Origin: VRUE01 sp963788975
Lineage (GTDB): Bacteria > Actinomycetota > Thermoleophilia > Solirubrobacterales > 70-9
Assembly (NCBI GenBank): GCA_963788975.1
Contig: CAWBIJ010000003.1
Span: 62,001-126,000 of the forward strand
DNA: 64,000 nucleotides
Direction: 5' to 3'
Below the pieces are notes generated by a model, which worked only from the letters and a program-made list of their open reading frames with translations, had not been told where the DNA came from and searched no databases. This document shows positions 53,317 to 61,466 of this stretch, piece after piece (the stretch's first letter is position 1; every line of letters begins with the position of its first letter). Position numbers and translations under genes: made by a program.

Positions 53317-54273
53317 CTACACTTCGGCGGGGATCTCCAAGTCGTGGACCTCGATCTCGTCGAGCAGGCGCTCGACTCGGTTGCGGTCGACCTTGCCGGC
53401 GCCGAAGTGCTGGGTCGACTCGGCGCCGCAGGCGACGCCGTAGGCGAGGCAGTCGGCCGGCGGGCGGCCGTCGTAGCGTGCCGCAACGTAGCCGGCCAGG
53501 AAGGCATCGCCTGAACCGACGCTCGAGACTGGCTCCAAGGACTTGGTCTGGACCTCGACGAAGCGGCGCTCCACCCCATCGCCGGTCACAGCGACGCAGC
53601 CATCAGGGCGAGTGATCGCTGCCTCGCCGGCTCCGAGCCTGACCAACTCAGAGAGGCCGTGGACCAGGTCACCGCGATCGGCGAACTCCTGGCCGACCAG
53701 CTCCTCCGCCTCGCGCTCGTTGGGGGTGACGATCGAGGCGCCGGCACGCAGCCCAGCCAGCATCGCCTCACCCTCGGCATCGAGAACGACGGTGACGTCG
53801 CGGGCGCGCAGGTCGTTGACGAGGCGAGCGTAGAGATCCGGCCCGGCACCCGGCGGAAGTGTCCCGGCGAGCACGCAGAGCTCGGCGCCCTTGGCGAGAT
53901 AATCGAGCCGCTTGGCGAACGTCTCGATCTCCTCAGGGCTGACCGCCGGGCCCCGCTCGTTGATCTCGGTCTGCTCACCCGAGGTCGGGTCGACCACGGA
54001 GAGATTGATCCGCGTTTCGCCGGCGATCCGGGTGAAGTCGGTCAGCACCGCCTCCTCTCCCAGCTGCTCCACCACCCGCGTTCCGGTCGGCCCGCCGGCG
54101 AAGCCGGTGGCGATCACCGGCCTGCCGAGCAGGCTCAGCGCGCGCGCTACGTTGACTCCCTTGCCGCCGGCGACGGTGCGGCTCTCCACCGCACGGTGGC
54201 GATGCCCGAGTCGGAAGTTAGGCACCGCGATCGTTCGGTCGATCGCCGCGTTAAGGGTGACCGTGAGGATCAT
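53317..54273 (-). CDS. 1-phosphofructokinase / PfkB-family sugar kinase
   Basis: 318-aa ribokinase-fold kinase close to the FruK/LacC branch: N-terminal MILTVTLNAAIDRTIAVPNF, PfkB signature 1 GGKGVNVARALSLLG, and signature 2 VSSVGSGDAFLAGYVA with the catalytic Asp. Likely substrates are fructose-1-phosphate or tagatose-6-phosphate. No PTS genes are adjacent. It overlaps the dacA stop by 4 bp. Confidence 0.88.
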   Translation of the reverse strand: MILTVTLNAAIDRTIAVPNFRLGHRHRAVESRTVAGGKGVNVARALSLLGRPVIATGFAGGPTGTRVVEQLGEEAVLTDFTRIAGETRINLSVVDPTSGEQTEINERGPAVSPEEIETFAKRLDYLAKGAELCVLAGTLPPGAGPDLYARLVNDLRARDVTVVLDAEGEAMLAGLRAGASIVTPNEREAEELVGQEFADRGDLVHGLSELVRLGAGEAAITRPDGCVAVTGDGVERRFVEVQTKSLEPVSSVGSGDAFLAGYVAARYDGRPPADCLAYGVACGAESTQHFGAGKVDRNRVERLLDEIEVHDLEIPAEV

Positions 54274-55532
54274 CTCGAGAAGCGCCTCAGGAAGATCACT
54301 CCCATCAGTATCACGAATCCCGCCAGTCCAATCGCGATCGCGTTGTCGCTGACGAAGCTGCGGGCGCGGTCGATCGCACTTGCCTTCGGCACGGCTCGCC
54401 CGGCCCTGAGCGTCGCCACGGCGGCGCGGCGGCCATCGATAAAGACGGCGGCCCGTCCAAGCGCCGCACCACGGCGGATCGGCCCCTCGACCTCGGCCGG
54501 AGCGCGCACGGCGACCATCAGGCGCTGATCTCGGCGAACGCCGATCTCGATCGTGCGCGCCGCTCGCAGCGGCAGCTCACCGCCGGAGTAGCGGATCGAT
54601 GCCTCGGACAGCTCCTGGCCTCGGCGGATCGGCGTTCGCGGCCGGTAGCGGGAAAAGCCGTACTCGAGCAGGCGGGTGGTCTCCAGGTCGCGCGCGGACT
54701 CGGTCCAGGTGCCAAGCACGGCGGAGATCAGCTCCACCCCCTTGCGCTCGCCGGAACCAACCAGGACGTAGTCGGCGCCGAAGGTGTGGCCGGTCTTTAC
54801 CCCGGTCGCCCAGGGCTCGGCGAGGAGGAAGTCGTTGAGCGTCTCGATCCGGCGCGGCGGCTGCAGGCTGCGCAGCTCAGCGCTGCGCGCGTCGGCGATC
54901 TTGGCGAAGACTGGGATGTCGAGCAGGCGACGACCCAGTGTGGCGAGGTCGAAGGCGCTCGAGTAGTTGCCCGCCTCGTCGAGTCCGATCGGGTTCGCGT
55001 AGTGAGTGTCGGAGAGGCCGAGGGCTGCCGCCCTCTGGTTCATCTGTCGCACGAAGCGCGCTTCGGAGCCCGCGGCGGCGAGGGCTAGATCAGCGGCGGC
55101 GTCGTTGCCGCTGCGCAGGATTAGCCCGTAGAGCAGGTCACGCACGCTGACCTGCTGCCCGGGTCGCAGTTCCAACAGCGACTCGCCGAAGATCGCCGGG
55201 TACGGGGCGGCTCGCACAATCCGCCTCAGCGGCAACTCCTGCATCGCCACATACGCGGTCATCATCTTCGTCGTGCTGGCGATCGGCAGCCGCTGGCCTC
55301 CCGCGTGCGATGCCAGCACATCGCCGGTACGGGCATCGATCAGCGCCCATGCACGCGCTTCTAGTTGTGGCGCCACCGCCTCTTCCGCGGGTGGCGCCGT
55401 AGGGGGTACCGCCCCTGAGGAAGCTTTAGCTACCGGAAGGGGCGGTGGGTCCCCTGCGGCGACAGGCCCCGCGGACGAGACGGTCGCGAGCAGGACCAAG
55501 CCGAGCAGCACAGCGAGCCGATGGCCGCTCAC
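54270..55532 (-). CDS. D-alanyl-D-alanine carboxypeptidase (penicillin-binding protein, S11)
   Basis: 420-aa exported DacA-type enzyme trimming peptidoglycan pentapeptides. Signal peptide LAVLLGLVLLATVSSAGPVAA; active-site SxxK in IASTTKMM, SxN in LRSGNDAAADLA, KTG in GVKTGHTFGADYV; C-terminal membrane anchor IAIGLAGFVILMGVIFLRRF. Between the signal peptide and the catalytic domain lies the element-encoded AGDPPPLPVAKASSGAVPPT stretch shared with GuaA. It overlaps the LysM gene stop by 4 bp. Confidence 0.92.
   Translation of the reverse strand: MSGHRLAVLLGLVLLATVSSAGPVAAGDPPPLPVAKASSGAVPPTAPPAEEAVAPQLEARAWALIDARTGDVLASHAGGQRLPIASTTKMMTAYVAMQELPLRRIVRAAPYPAIFGESLLELRPGQQVSVRDLLYGLILRSGNDAAADLALAAAGSEARFVRQMNQRAAALGLSDTHYANPIGLDEAGNYSSAFDLATLGRRLLDIPVFAKIADARSAELRSLQPPRRIETLNDFLLAEPWATGVKTGHTFGADYVLVGSGERKGVELISAVLGTWTESARDLETTRLLEYGFSRYRPRTPIRRGQELSEASIRYSGGELPLRAARTIEIGVRRDQRLMVAVRAPAEVEGPIRRGAALGRAAVFIDGRRAAVATLRAGRAVPKASAIDRARSFVSDNAIAIGLAGFVILMGVIFLRRFSR
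55387..55472 (-). repeat. Protein-embedded palindromic repeat, copy in dacA
   Basis: 86 bp, 93 percent identical to 51965-52050, translated in the same phase. It falls in the linker after the signal peptide, where an insertion should be tolerated. Confidence 0.85.
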
Positions 55533-55846
55533 CGCAGCTTGAGCTTTTCGCCGGAGACGAGGATCTGGGGATCGACACCGGGGTTGAGTTCCTCGATCTG
55601 TCGTAGGGGTACCCCCGTCTTACGGGCGATCGAGGTGAGGGTGTCGCCGTTCTGGACGACGTAGGCGCTGACCACCTTGCGCTGGCCATCGCCCGCCTTC
55701 CGCGTCACCTGACCCGCCGGCCTGCGGCCGTCCGAGTCGTCGGAGTCGCCGTCGAGCGAGCCGCTGACGACTGCGATGAGGACGACGAAGCTGGCGACCA
55801 GGGCGATGGTCGCGAGGATGCGGGCAGTGGCTGAGGACTTGGCCAT
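55529..55846 (-). CDS. Membrane-anchored LysM protein
   Basis: 105-aa protein: one N-terminal membrane helix (ILATIALVASFVVLIAVVSG), a charged linker and a C-terminal LysM domain (AYVVQNGDTLTSIARKTGVP through LKLR), a peptidoglycan-binding module. It is coupled by a 4-bp overlap to the carboxypeptidase gene, consistent with a cell-wall role. Confidence 0.88.
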   Translation of the reverse strand: MAKSSATARILATIALVASFVVLIAVVSGSLDGDSDDSDGRRPAGQVTRKAGDGQRKVVSAYVVQNGDTLTSIARKTGVPLRQIEELNPGVDPQILVSGEKLKLR

Positions 55847-55858
55847 GGGGGGGCGAGA

Positions 55859-56743
55859 TTATGCGGTTGAGACGTCCCAGACCGTGGCGCGCAGGCGCTC
55901 GGCTGCTGCCGCCGGGTCGGGCTCGCCGGCGATGCCGCGGGAGACCGGGACCAGGGCCGCCGCCGGGTGCGGAGCGAAGGCCGGCCCCAACAGCTCAGGC
56001 TGCCCGCCCTGGGCGCCGACGCCTGGGATCAGGAAAACCGCGCGTGGCATCAGCTCCCGCAGGCGGGCGATGTGCTGAGGCGCGGTGGCACCGACGACGG
56101 CGCCCATCCCGCTCAAGCCACTCTCCCCCAGCAGCCGCTCCGAGAGGCTGTCGACCATGACGGCGAGGATCTCGTGCAGCGGCTGCTGGGGGGCCGGCAG
56201 GTCCTGGATCCCAGCGGCCCCCGGATTGCTGGTTCGGACCAGGGCGAAGACGCCAGCGCCGGCCTCCGCCGCCGCTGCGACGAACGGCTCGAGCGCGTCC
56301 TCGCCGAGCAGCGGGTTGGCGGTGAAGGCATCGACCCCCAGGCCCGGAACCGGTCCGAGGGGCGTCGGCGTCTCCCCGACCAGAGCCTGGGCATAGGCCG
56401 CCGCAGTGACTGGAACGTCGCCGCGCTTGCCGTCGGCGATCGTCAGCAGGCCGGCCTCGCTGGCGCTCGCGCAGACGCTGGCCAGTGCCGCCCATCCCGG
56501 CGCCCCTAGGCGCTCGAAGCAGGCGAGCTGCGGCTTGATCGCGACACAGGCAGGACCGGCGCGCTCGATCAGCGAGCGGCAGTGCGTCGCGACAGCGTCG
56601 GCGACCCGCTCGGCAACCGGAGTGTCCCCACTGGCCTCAACGGCGGCGAGCTGCGCCGGGTCAGGGTCGAGGCCAAGGCAGATCTGGCTGCGGCGCTCCT
56701 CGACGAGCGCCGCAAGCCGATCTGCAAAGAAGCTCGAACTCAG
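55859..56743 (-). CDS. pyrF: Orotidine 5'-phosphate decarboxylase (type 2), probable CTG start
   Basis: 294-aa PyrF of the longer type. The frame contains ICLGLDPDPAQLAAVE, ACVAIKPQLACFERLG, the catalytic DGKRGD in LLTIADGKRGDVPVTAAAYA, and VGATAPQHIARLRELMP. No ATG, GTG or TTG occurs in frame upstream of these motifs; the best start is CTG at 56743, which overlaps the HU gene stop (CTGA) and gives the normal N-terminus SSSFFADRLAALVEERR. The first conventional start (ATG 56158) would delete the active site. It makes UMP in pyrimidine synthesis. Confidence 0.88.
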   Translation of the reverse strand: MSSSFFADRLAALVEERRSQICLGLDPDPAQLAAVEASGDTPVAERVADAVATHCRSLIERAGPACVAIKPQLACFERLGAPGWAALASVCASASEAGLLTIADGKRGDVPVTAAAYAQALVGETPTPLGPVPGLGVDAFTANPLLGEDALEPFVAAAAEAGAGVFALVRTSNPGAAGIQDLPAPQQPLHEILAVMVDSLSERLLGESGLSGMGAVVGATAPQHIARLRELMPRAVFLIPGVGAQGGQPELLGPAFAPHPAAALVPVSRGIAGEPDPAAAAERLRATVWDVSTA

Positions 56744-57018
56744 CCTTTGACCTTGGCCTTGAGCGCGGAGCCAGCCGAGAAGCGCGGCACTTTGCCGCCC
56801 GGAATCGTGATCCGCTCGCCGGTGCGCGGGTTAACGCCCTGGCGGGGGCCACGCTCGGCGACGTGGAACTTGCCGAAGCCGGTGAAGCTGACCTCGCCGC
56901 CACTGCTCAGCGTGTCGGTGATCGCGTCGAGGACCGCATCAACCGCGTCGCCGGCGGCTTTCTTGCTGCCCACTCGGGCGTCTCCTGCCAGTTGGTCCAG
57001 AAACTCAGCCTTAGTCAC
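56740..57018 (-). CDS. HU-family DNA-binding protein
   Basis: 92-aa HU/IHF-family nucleoid protein: TKAEFLDQLAGDARVGSKKA, GGEVSFTGFGKFHVAERGPR and the DNA-binding arm GVNPRTGERITIPGGKVPRF. The GTG start is preceded by GGAGGA (57029-57034), a strong ribosome site. It lacks the long Lys-rich C-terminal tail of mycobacterial HupB. The structured element copy 4 lies upstream. Confidence 0.93.
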   Translation of the reverse strand: MTKAEFLDQLAGDARVGSKKAAGDAVDAVLDAITDTLSSGGEVSFTGFGKFHVAERGPRQGVNPRTGERITIPGGKVPRFSAGSALKAKVKG

Positions 57019-57084
57019 GTCGAAGCTCCTCCGTCATCCATCGGTGGTCAGGTCGGCGGCAATCTAACAGCGCAAACGGCGGCT

Positions 57085-57246
57085 GGAGGGCCCAGTGAAA
57101 CCCATGTCTGTGGCTGGCGAGCGCCGGACCAAGCGGGGCAAGGACGCAGGGAGGCCGAATAGCACCGCTATTTGGCCGACCGAGGACGCCGCACCGCGCT
57201 GCGTCCGCCGCCGCCAGGCGCGGGCAGGGGTTTCACTGGGCCCTCC
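57085..57246 (+). repeat. Structured intergenic element, long form, copy 4
   Basis: Perfect 19-bp arms at 57085-57103 and 57228-57246 enclose an interior almost identical to copy 1, including the core AAGGACGCAGGGAG, an AATAGC-containing hairpin and CGACCGAGGAC. The right arm ends on the stop codon of the TldE gene. It fills the gap between that gene and the HU gene. Confidence 0.78.
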
Positions 57247-58589
57247 TAGGAGCCGCTAACCGACATCTCGCCGATCAGCAGGGGTGGGGTGCTGACCGAA
57301 CCGCCGAACGGCACCCAGCGTGCTTCGGCGCCAACAGCGCGGATCGCCTTCAGCATCGAGACCAGATCGCCGGCGATCGTGAACTCCCGGATCGGCTCGG
57401 CGAGCGCCCCTTCCCGGATCGTCCGCCCCGCGGCCCCCACCGAGAAGATGCCCGACACCGGGTTGACGCCGGAGTGGAGACCGGCCACATCGGTGACGTA
57501 GACCCCGTCGCCGGCCGCGGCCAGCATCTGGTCGAACTCGAGCGAGCCGGTCGCGACGACCAGGTTGGATGGCGAGACCGAGGGCTGGGAGCGGTAGCTG
57601 CTGCGCCCAGCGTTCGCCGTGGAAGAGACCTCGCCGCGCCGGGCGGTGTAGGTGTCGTAGAGGAAGGTGAGTAGCCGCCCCGACTCGACCAGGGGGGTGC
57701 GGCGCCGCGGCGTGCCCTCGGCGTCAAAGGGCGCGGACCCGAAACCTTCCGGGTCGAGCCCGTCGTCGTGCACCGAGAGCGCCTCGGCCCCGATCTCCTC
57801 GCCGACGCGGTCGGCGAACGGCGAGCGGCCGCGCTGTACGGCGGTTGCGCCGAGCGCCCCGCCCAGAAACGAGACGAAGCTGGCGGCGACGGTCGCGTCG
57901 AGAACGACGGGGCAGGAGCGGGACTGCGGCTTGGCGGCACCGACCATCGAGGCGGCCCGCTCTCCTCCCTCGCGGCCGATCGCGGCCGGATCGAGTCCGG
58001 CCGGGCCGCGCGCCAGCCCAAATCCGAGGCCGGTCTCCTTGCCGCCCTCGCCCTCCGCCAGCGCCTGCAGGTAGGCATGGCAGCTCGATGACTCGTACTC
58101 GCCGGCGACGCCGCGGGAAGAAGCGATCGCGACCTGTTCGGCGCTGTCAGCGTAGACCGCCTGTTCGACCGCAACGACGCGAGGATCGGCATCCAACCCG
58201 CCGCGCTCGACCGCTAGCGCCAGCTCGACCAGGCGCGCTGCCGGCCACTCCGCGACCGAGCGGTCGCTGAGCTCCAGGGTGGCCGCCGGCTCGCCACCAC
58301 TCGGCGGCCCGGCAAACTCGTCCTCGTCGGCAACTTGCGCCATTGCGACAGCACGGTCGGCGAGCGCCGAGACGCCGTCGTCGGAGAGATCGGTCCCGTA
58401 GGCATAGCCGCCCCGCTGGCCGATCCAGGCGCGAACGCCGACGCCGCGCTGCGTGGCGGCGGTCAAGCTCTCGACGGCACCGTCGTGCACGCGCACCTCG
58501 CGTCCCGTGTCTGAGGCGGCGTAGGCCTCCGCGTCGGTGGCGCCGGCGGCAAGCGTCGCCTCGACGGCACGCTCGGCGAACTCGATCAT
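57246..58589 (-). CDS. tldE: TldE/PmbA-family protein (TldD partner, inactive subunit)
   Basis: 447-aa protein of the TldD/PmbA family lacking the HExxxH protease motif, thus the PmbA/TldE-type subunit. Landmarks are RGVGVRAWIGQRGGYAYGTD and the C-terminal GDGVYVTDVAGLHSGVNPVSG. TldD-TldE heterodimers process peptides such as microcin B17 precursor or antitoxins. It lies downstream of tldD, separated by the repeat type 2 copy. Confidence 0.88.
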   Translation of the reverse strand: MIEFAERAVEATLAAGATDAEAYAASDTGREVRVHDGAVESLTAATQRGVGVRAWIGQRGGYAYGTDLSDDGVSALADRAVAMAQVADEDEFAGPPSGGEPAATLELSDRSVAEWPAARLVELALAVERGGLDADPRVVAVEQAVYADSAEQVAIASSRGVAGEYESSSCHAYLQALAEGEGGKETGLGFGLARGPAGLDPAAIGREGGERAASMVGAAKPQSRSCPVVLDATVAASFVSFLGGALGATAVQRGRSPFADRVGEEIGAEALSVHDDGLDPEGFGSAPFDAEGTPRRRTPLVESGRLLTFLYDTYTARRGEVSSTANAGRSSYRSQPSVSPSNLVVATGSLEFDQMLAAAGDGVYVTDVAGLHSGVNPVSGIFSVGAAGRTIREGALAEPIREFTIAGDLVSMLKAIRAVGAEARWVPFGGSVSTPPLLIGEMSVSGS

Positions 58590-58603
58590 GAGTCACCTTC
58601 GCG

Positions 58604-58655
58604 CTTCGCTCGCGGCGCGAATAACCAGACATGCACGCTTGCTCGCTCCGCGCTC
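58604..58655 (+). repeat. Intergenic repeat type 2, copy 2
   Basis: CGGCGCGAA, AACCAGA, then ATGCACGCTTGCTCGCTC; related to 33318-33370 and occupying nearly the whole 64-bp gap between tldD and tldE. Confidence 0.65.
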
Positions 58656-60045
58656 ACGCCGTCCCCCCGACTGTCATCGCGGCGATCCGGACGTGCCCCT
58701 GGCCGGTTCCGACCGGGACGCGCTGCCCACCCTTGCCGCAGATCCCCGTCTTCATCTCGAAGTCGCTGCCGAGCGCGTCGATCGCCGCCAGGGCATCGAG
58801 GCAGTTGCCAACCAGGGTCGCGCCTCGGCACGGCCGGGTCAGGCGCCCGTCCTCGATCAGGTATCCCTCGGAGACGCCGAAGACGAAGTCCCCGGTCGCC
58901 GGCTCAACCTGCCCGCCGGCGAACGAGGCGGCGTAGAAGCCCCGCTTCACCTCGGCGATCATCGCCTCCGGCTCAGCTTCTCCCGGCGCGATGTAGGTGT
59001 TGGTCATGCGCGGGATCGGCAAGTGGCGGAAGCTCTCGCGACGGCCGTTGCCGGTGGAGGCGACGTCATCGCGGCCGGCGCAAAGGCGGTCGTAGAGGAA
59101 GGAGGTGAGCCGGCCTTCCTCGATCACCAGCGTCTTCTGGGTCGGGGCGCCCTCGTCGTCGATCGAGTCGCTGCCCCACTCGTTCGGCATGCGACCGTCG
59201 TCATAGGCGTTGAGCAGGGGTTGCGCCACCTGCTCGCCGAGCTTGCCGGTATAGACGCTCGCGTCCTTCTGGATGTGGTCCGCCTCCAGCCCGTGCCCGG
59301 TCATCTCATGGAAGAGGACGCCGCCAAACCCACCCGCGACTACGACCGGCATCGAGCCCGAGGGGGCGGGCGAAGCGTCGAGCAAGTTCAGCGCCTTACC
59401 GGCAGCCTGCTCGGCAATCGCCCCGGGATCGCCGTCGAAGAGCTCAAATCCGCGATGACCACCCAGCGTCTCGGCGCCGGTCTCGACCGTGTCGCCGCGT
59501 CGAGCCACTGTCTGGACTCCGATCCGGACCCTGGTGCGATCGTCAGTCGCGAGGAGGCCCTCGGAGTTGGCAACCGCGATCTCGCGGCGTGCCTCGGCGT
59601 AGGACGCCGTCAACTGCGCGATCTCGCTGCCGGCGGCGCGGCCGCGCTCGTCGAGCTCCCGCAGTAGGGCGGCCTTGTGATCGGCGGGAACCTCCTCGGG
59701 ACGGCGCTCGACCGGCTGCGGCGTCGTGGCGACCGCCGTTAGGGGGCGAGGCTCACGCCGCTCTCCGCGCAGTGCCGAGGCGGCTTCGGTGGCGGCTCGC
59801 TCCAGGTCGGCGGGGTCGAGGCCGTCGACGTGGGCGAAGTAGGCGGTACCGCCGCTGATTACTCGTACTCCCGCCCCCTCCTCGTCGCCCGCCTGAACCG
59901 ACTCGATCCGCGACTCGTCGATCGACATCGTCTGGCCGCCGCGCCGTTCGGCGAAGATCTCGGCGAACTCGCCGCCCGCGGCAAGGGCGCGGGCGAGAAC
60001 GCGCTCGGCTACCTCGGGCTCGAGCAGCTCACTGGAGGTGCTCAC
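58654..60045 (-). CDS. tldD: TldD-family metalloprotease
   Basis: 463-aa protease subunit with the zinc motif HEMTGHGLEAD (HExxxH, about residue 262). N-terminal landmarks are FAEIFAERRGGQTMSIDESR and the C-terminal MTNTYIAPGEAEPEAM and CGKGGQRVPVGTGQGHVRI. With the adjacent tldE it forms the usual heterodimeric protease. It overlaps the upstream small gene by 4 bp. Confidence 0.93.
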   Translation of the reverse strand: MSTSSELLEPEVAERVLARALAAGGEFAEIFAERRGGQTMSIDESRIESVQAGDEEGAGVRVISGGTAYFAHVDGLDPADLERAATEAASALRGERREPRPLTAVATTPQPVERRPEEVPADHKAALLRELDERGRAAGSEIAQLTASYAEARREIAVANSEGLLATDDRTRVRIGVQTVARRGDTVETGAETLGGHRGFELFDGDPGAIAEQAAGKALNLLDASPAPSGSMPVVVAGGFGGVLFHEMTGHGLEADHIQKDASVYTGKLGEQVAQPLLNAYDDGRMPNEWGSDSIDDEGAPTQKTLVIEEGRLTSFLYDRLCAGRDDVASTGNGRRESFRHLPIPRMTNTYIAPGEAEPEAMIAEVKRGFYAASFAGGQVEPATGDFVFGVSEGYLIEDGRLTRPCRGATLVGNCLDALAAIDALGSDFEMKTGICGKGGQRVPVGTGQGHVRIAAMTVGGTA

Positions 60046-60242
60046 GGCCGCGACCGCTTTCCGGCGACCTCGATCAGGCGGCCCGCCGCGACGAAGAGCT
60101 CACCGCCAGCGACAGAGTCAGCGGCGTGGTCGCTGCCACGGCCACCGGAGTAGTAGAGGCGGGCAAAGGGCCGGCGGGCGACGCGACGTCGCCGCATGTA
60201 GGCCGCGGCCTCGTCGGCGTAGCCAGAGACGCGGTCGAGCAA
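60042..60242 (-). CDS. Small protein upstream of tldD, start uncertain
   Basis: 66-aa frame from a TTG at 60242 (LDRVSGYADEAAAYMRRRRV through LIEVAGKRSRP), with basic and aromatic residues (ARRPFARLYYSGGRGSDH). Its stop overlaps tldD by 4 bp and the frame is coherent, so it is probably real. A GTG at 60268 overlapping the upstream gene stop is in a different frame, raising the possibility of a lost base. The function is not recognised. Confidence 0.45.
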   Translation of the reverse strand: MLDRVSGYADEAAAYMRRRRVARRPFARLYYSGGRGSDHAADSVAGGELFVAAGRLIEVAGKRSRP

Positions 60243-60264
60243 ACGCGGTGGGGCTTCGGCGGGC

Positions 60265-60663
60265 TCACGACGCGGCGGCCTCCCCGGCGCGTCCGTCCCC
60301 ACCGCGCGCCAGGTCGCGCAGCACCGAGCGCATGTCGAAGAAGAGCAACGAGGCGAGAGCGAAGCGGTCGGTAACGGCGATCGCGGTAAGGCCGTCGTGG
60401 CGCAGGGCGAAGACCTCGCCCTGCTCGGTCGCGACGTGGATCTGCTGGACCGGCTCATCGCCAGCCCGGTCGGCCACCTCGAGCAGCGCCCGGGCGTCCT
60501 CGCTCCAGCGATCCGCATGGTCGCTCGCCGCCAGCGCCAACCCGGTCGAGTCGAGGATCGCGCCGCCGCGCAGGTCGGGGGACATCTCGGTCAGGTAAGC
60601 GAGCGCGCCCTTGGCAGCGCCGCCTGAGACCGCGTCGGTGGTCGCGTCGGGCATCTCGGCCAA
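60265..60663 (-). CDS. Roadblock/LC7-like domain protein
   Basis: 132-aa protein resembling the roadblock/LC7 fold: GALAYLTEMSPDLRGGAILD (first helix and strand), a central strand EGEVFALRHDGLTAIAVTDR and a C-terminal helix (LASLLFFDMRSVLRDLARGG). Bacterial roadblock proteins often regulate small GTPases; none is adjacent. It is co-directional with the tldD/tldE genes and divergent from the 49-aa gene. Confidence 0.68.
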   Translation of the reverse strand: MAEMPDATTDAVSGGAAKGALAYLTEMSPDLRGGAILDSTGLALAASDHADRWSEDARALLEVADRAGDEPVQQIHVATEQGEVFALRHDGLTAIAVTDRFALASLLFFDMRSVLRDLARGGDGRAGEAAAS

Positions 60664-60673
60664 AATACCGACC

Positions 60674-60823
60674 GTGTCCCTGGCTCGAGCTTCCTGGATG
60701 GTCGTCGTCGCCGTCTGCGCGATCGCAGTCGTCCTTTTCGCGATCAGTGGCTACACCGGCTACTCGATCACCGTCGGCGCCGTCGGCCTCGCCGCCGCGG
60801 TGAACCTTCTGCCTAGCCCTTAG
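60674..60823 (+). CDS. 49-aa membrane protein
   Basis: Short frame from a GTG at 60674 (or ATG at 60698) with one or two hydrophobic segments (MVVVAVCAIAVVLFAISGYT, then the SITVGAVGLAAAVNLL segment). It is divergent from the roadblock gene by 10 bp. No family is recognised. Confidence 0.5.
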   Translation: MSLARASWMVVVAVCAIAVVLFAISGYTGYSITVGAVGLAAAVNLLPSP

Positions 60824-60979
60824 TCCCGTCGCGGGGCCTCCAGCCCGGCTGTACAAAGTGGACAAGAAAGAAAACTCCTGTCTGCCATTCACGCTTCAAG
60901 ATGTTTATGCAATCCGTCGATGCGCCCCGACTGGCGGGCCAGATCCCGCTTTCTCGCAATTTGACAAGGGGGATCGAAG

Positions 60980-61450
60980 ATGAGTTGGACGACAGGGAAG
61001 CGCATGCTTGTGGCGCTCGGCTGCGTAGCCGCGCTGACGGCCGCGGGCGCAGCCATCGCCTATTTCACGTCGAGCGGATCGGGCACCGGAACTGCCGCGG
61101 TTGGCTCGAGCTCGGCCGTGACGCTTCACGCCACGATCTCCTCCGACCTCTACCCCGGCTCCTCCTCGCCGGTATCGCTCACCGTCGACAACCCGTCCTC
61201 GGGCTCGCAGCGCGTGGGAACGGTCACCTTGGCGAGCATCTCCGTCGATGTCGGGCATTCGGCCTGCAGCACCACGATCTCGGGTGGGAACCCAGACTTC
61301 ACCATGCCCGCGGTCAACGTGAACAAAGTCTTCCCATCTGGGAACGGCCAGAGCGTGACGCCGAGCGGCACCCTGACGATGAACGAAACCGGCGTCAACC
61401 AGGACGCCTGCCAGGGCGCGACCCTGACGCTGAACCTGACCAACAACTGA
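60980..61450 (+). CDS. Exported surface protein, SipW-type signal anchor
   Basis: 156-aa protein. The N-terminus (KRMLVALGCVAALTAAGAAI, then AYFTSSGSGTGTAAVG) resembles SipW-processed, camelysin/TasA-like exported proteins. The mature domain (LYPGSSSPVSLTVDNPSSGS through ETGVNQDACQGATLTLNL) is beta-rich with two Cys. Its C-terminal motif VNQDACQxA recurs in the next gene product, so the two share a domain. A possible ribosome site AAGGGGGATCG precedes the ATG. It leads a three-gene cluster. Confidence 0.72.
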   Translation: MSWTTGKRMLVALGCVAALTAAGAAIAYFTSSGSGTGTAAVGSSSAVTLHATISSDLYPGSSSPVSLTVDNPSSGSQRVGTVTLASISVDVGHSACSTTISGGNPDFTMPAVNVNKVFPSGNGQSVTPSGTLTMNETGVNQDACQGATLTLNLTNN

Positions 61451-61466
61451 TCCGCTCCCGTGAAGG

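Noticed and set aside
60838..60979. Possible small RNA or tRNA in the gap before the surface-protein cluster
   Set aside because: No cloverleaf or strong hairpin is visible; it probably holds only the promoter and ribosome site.
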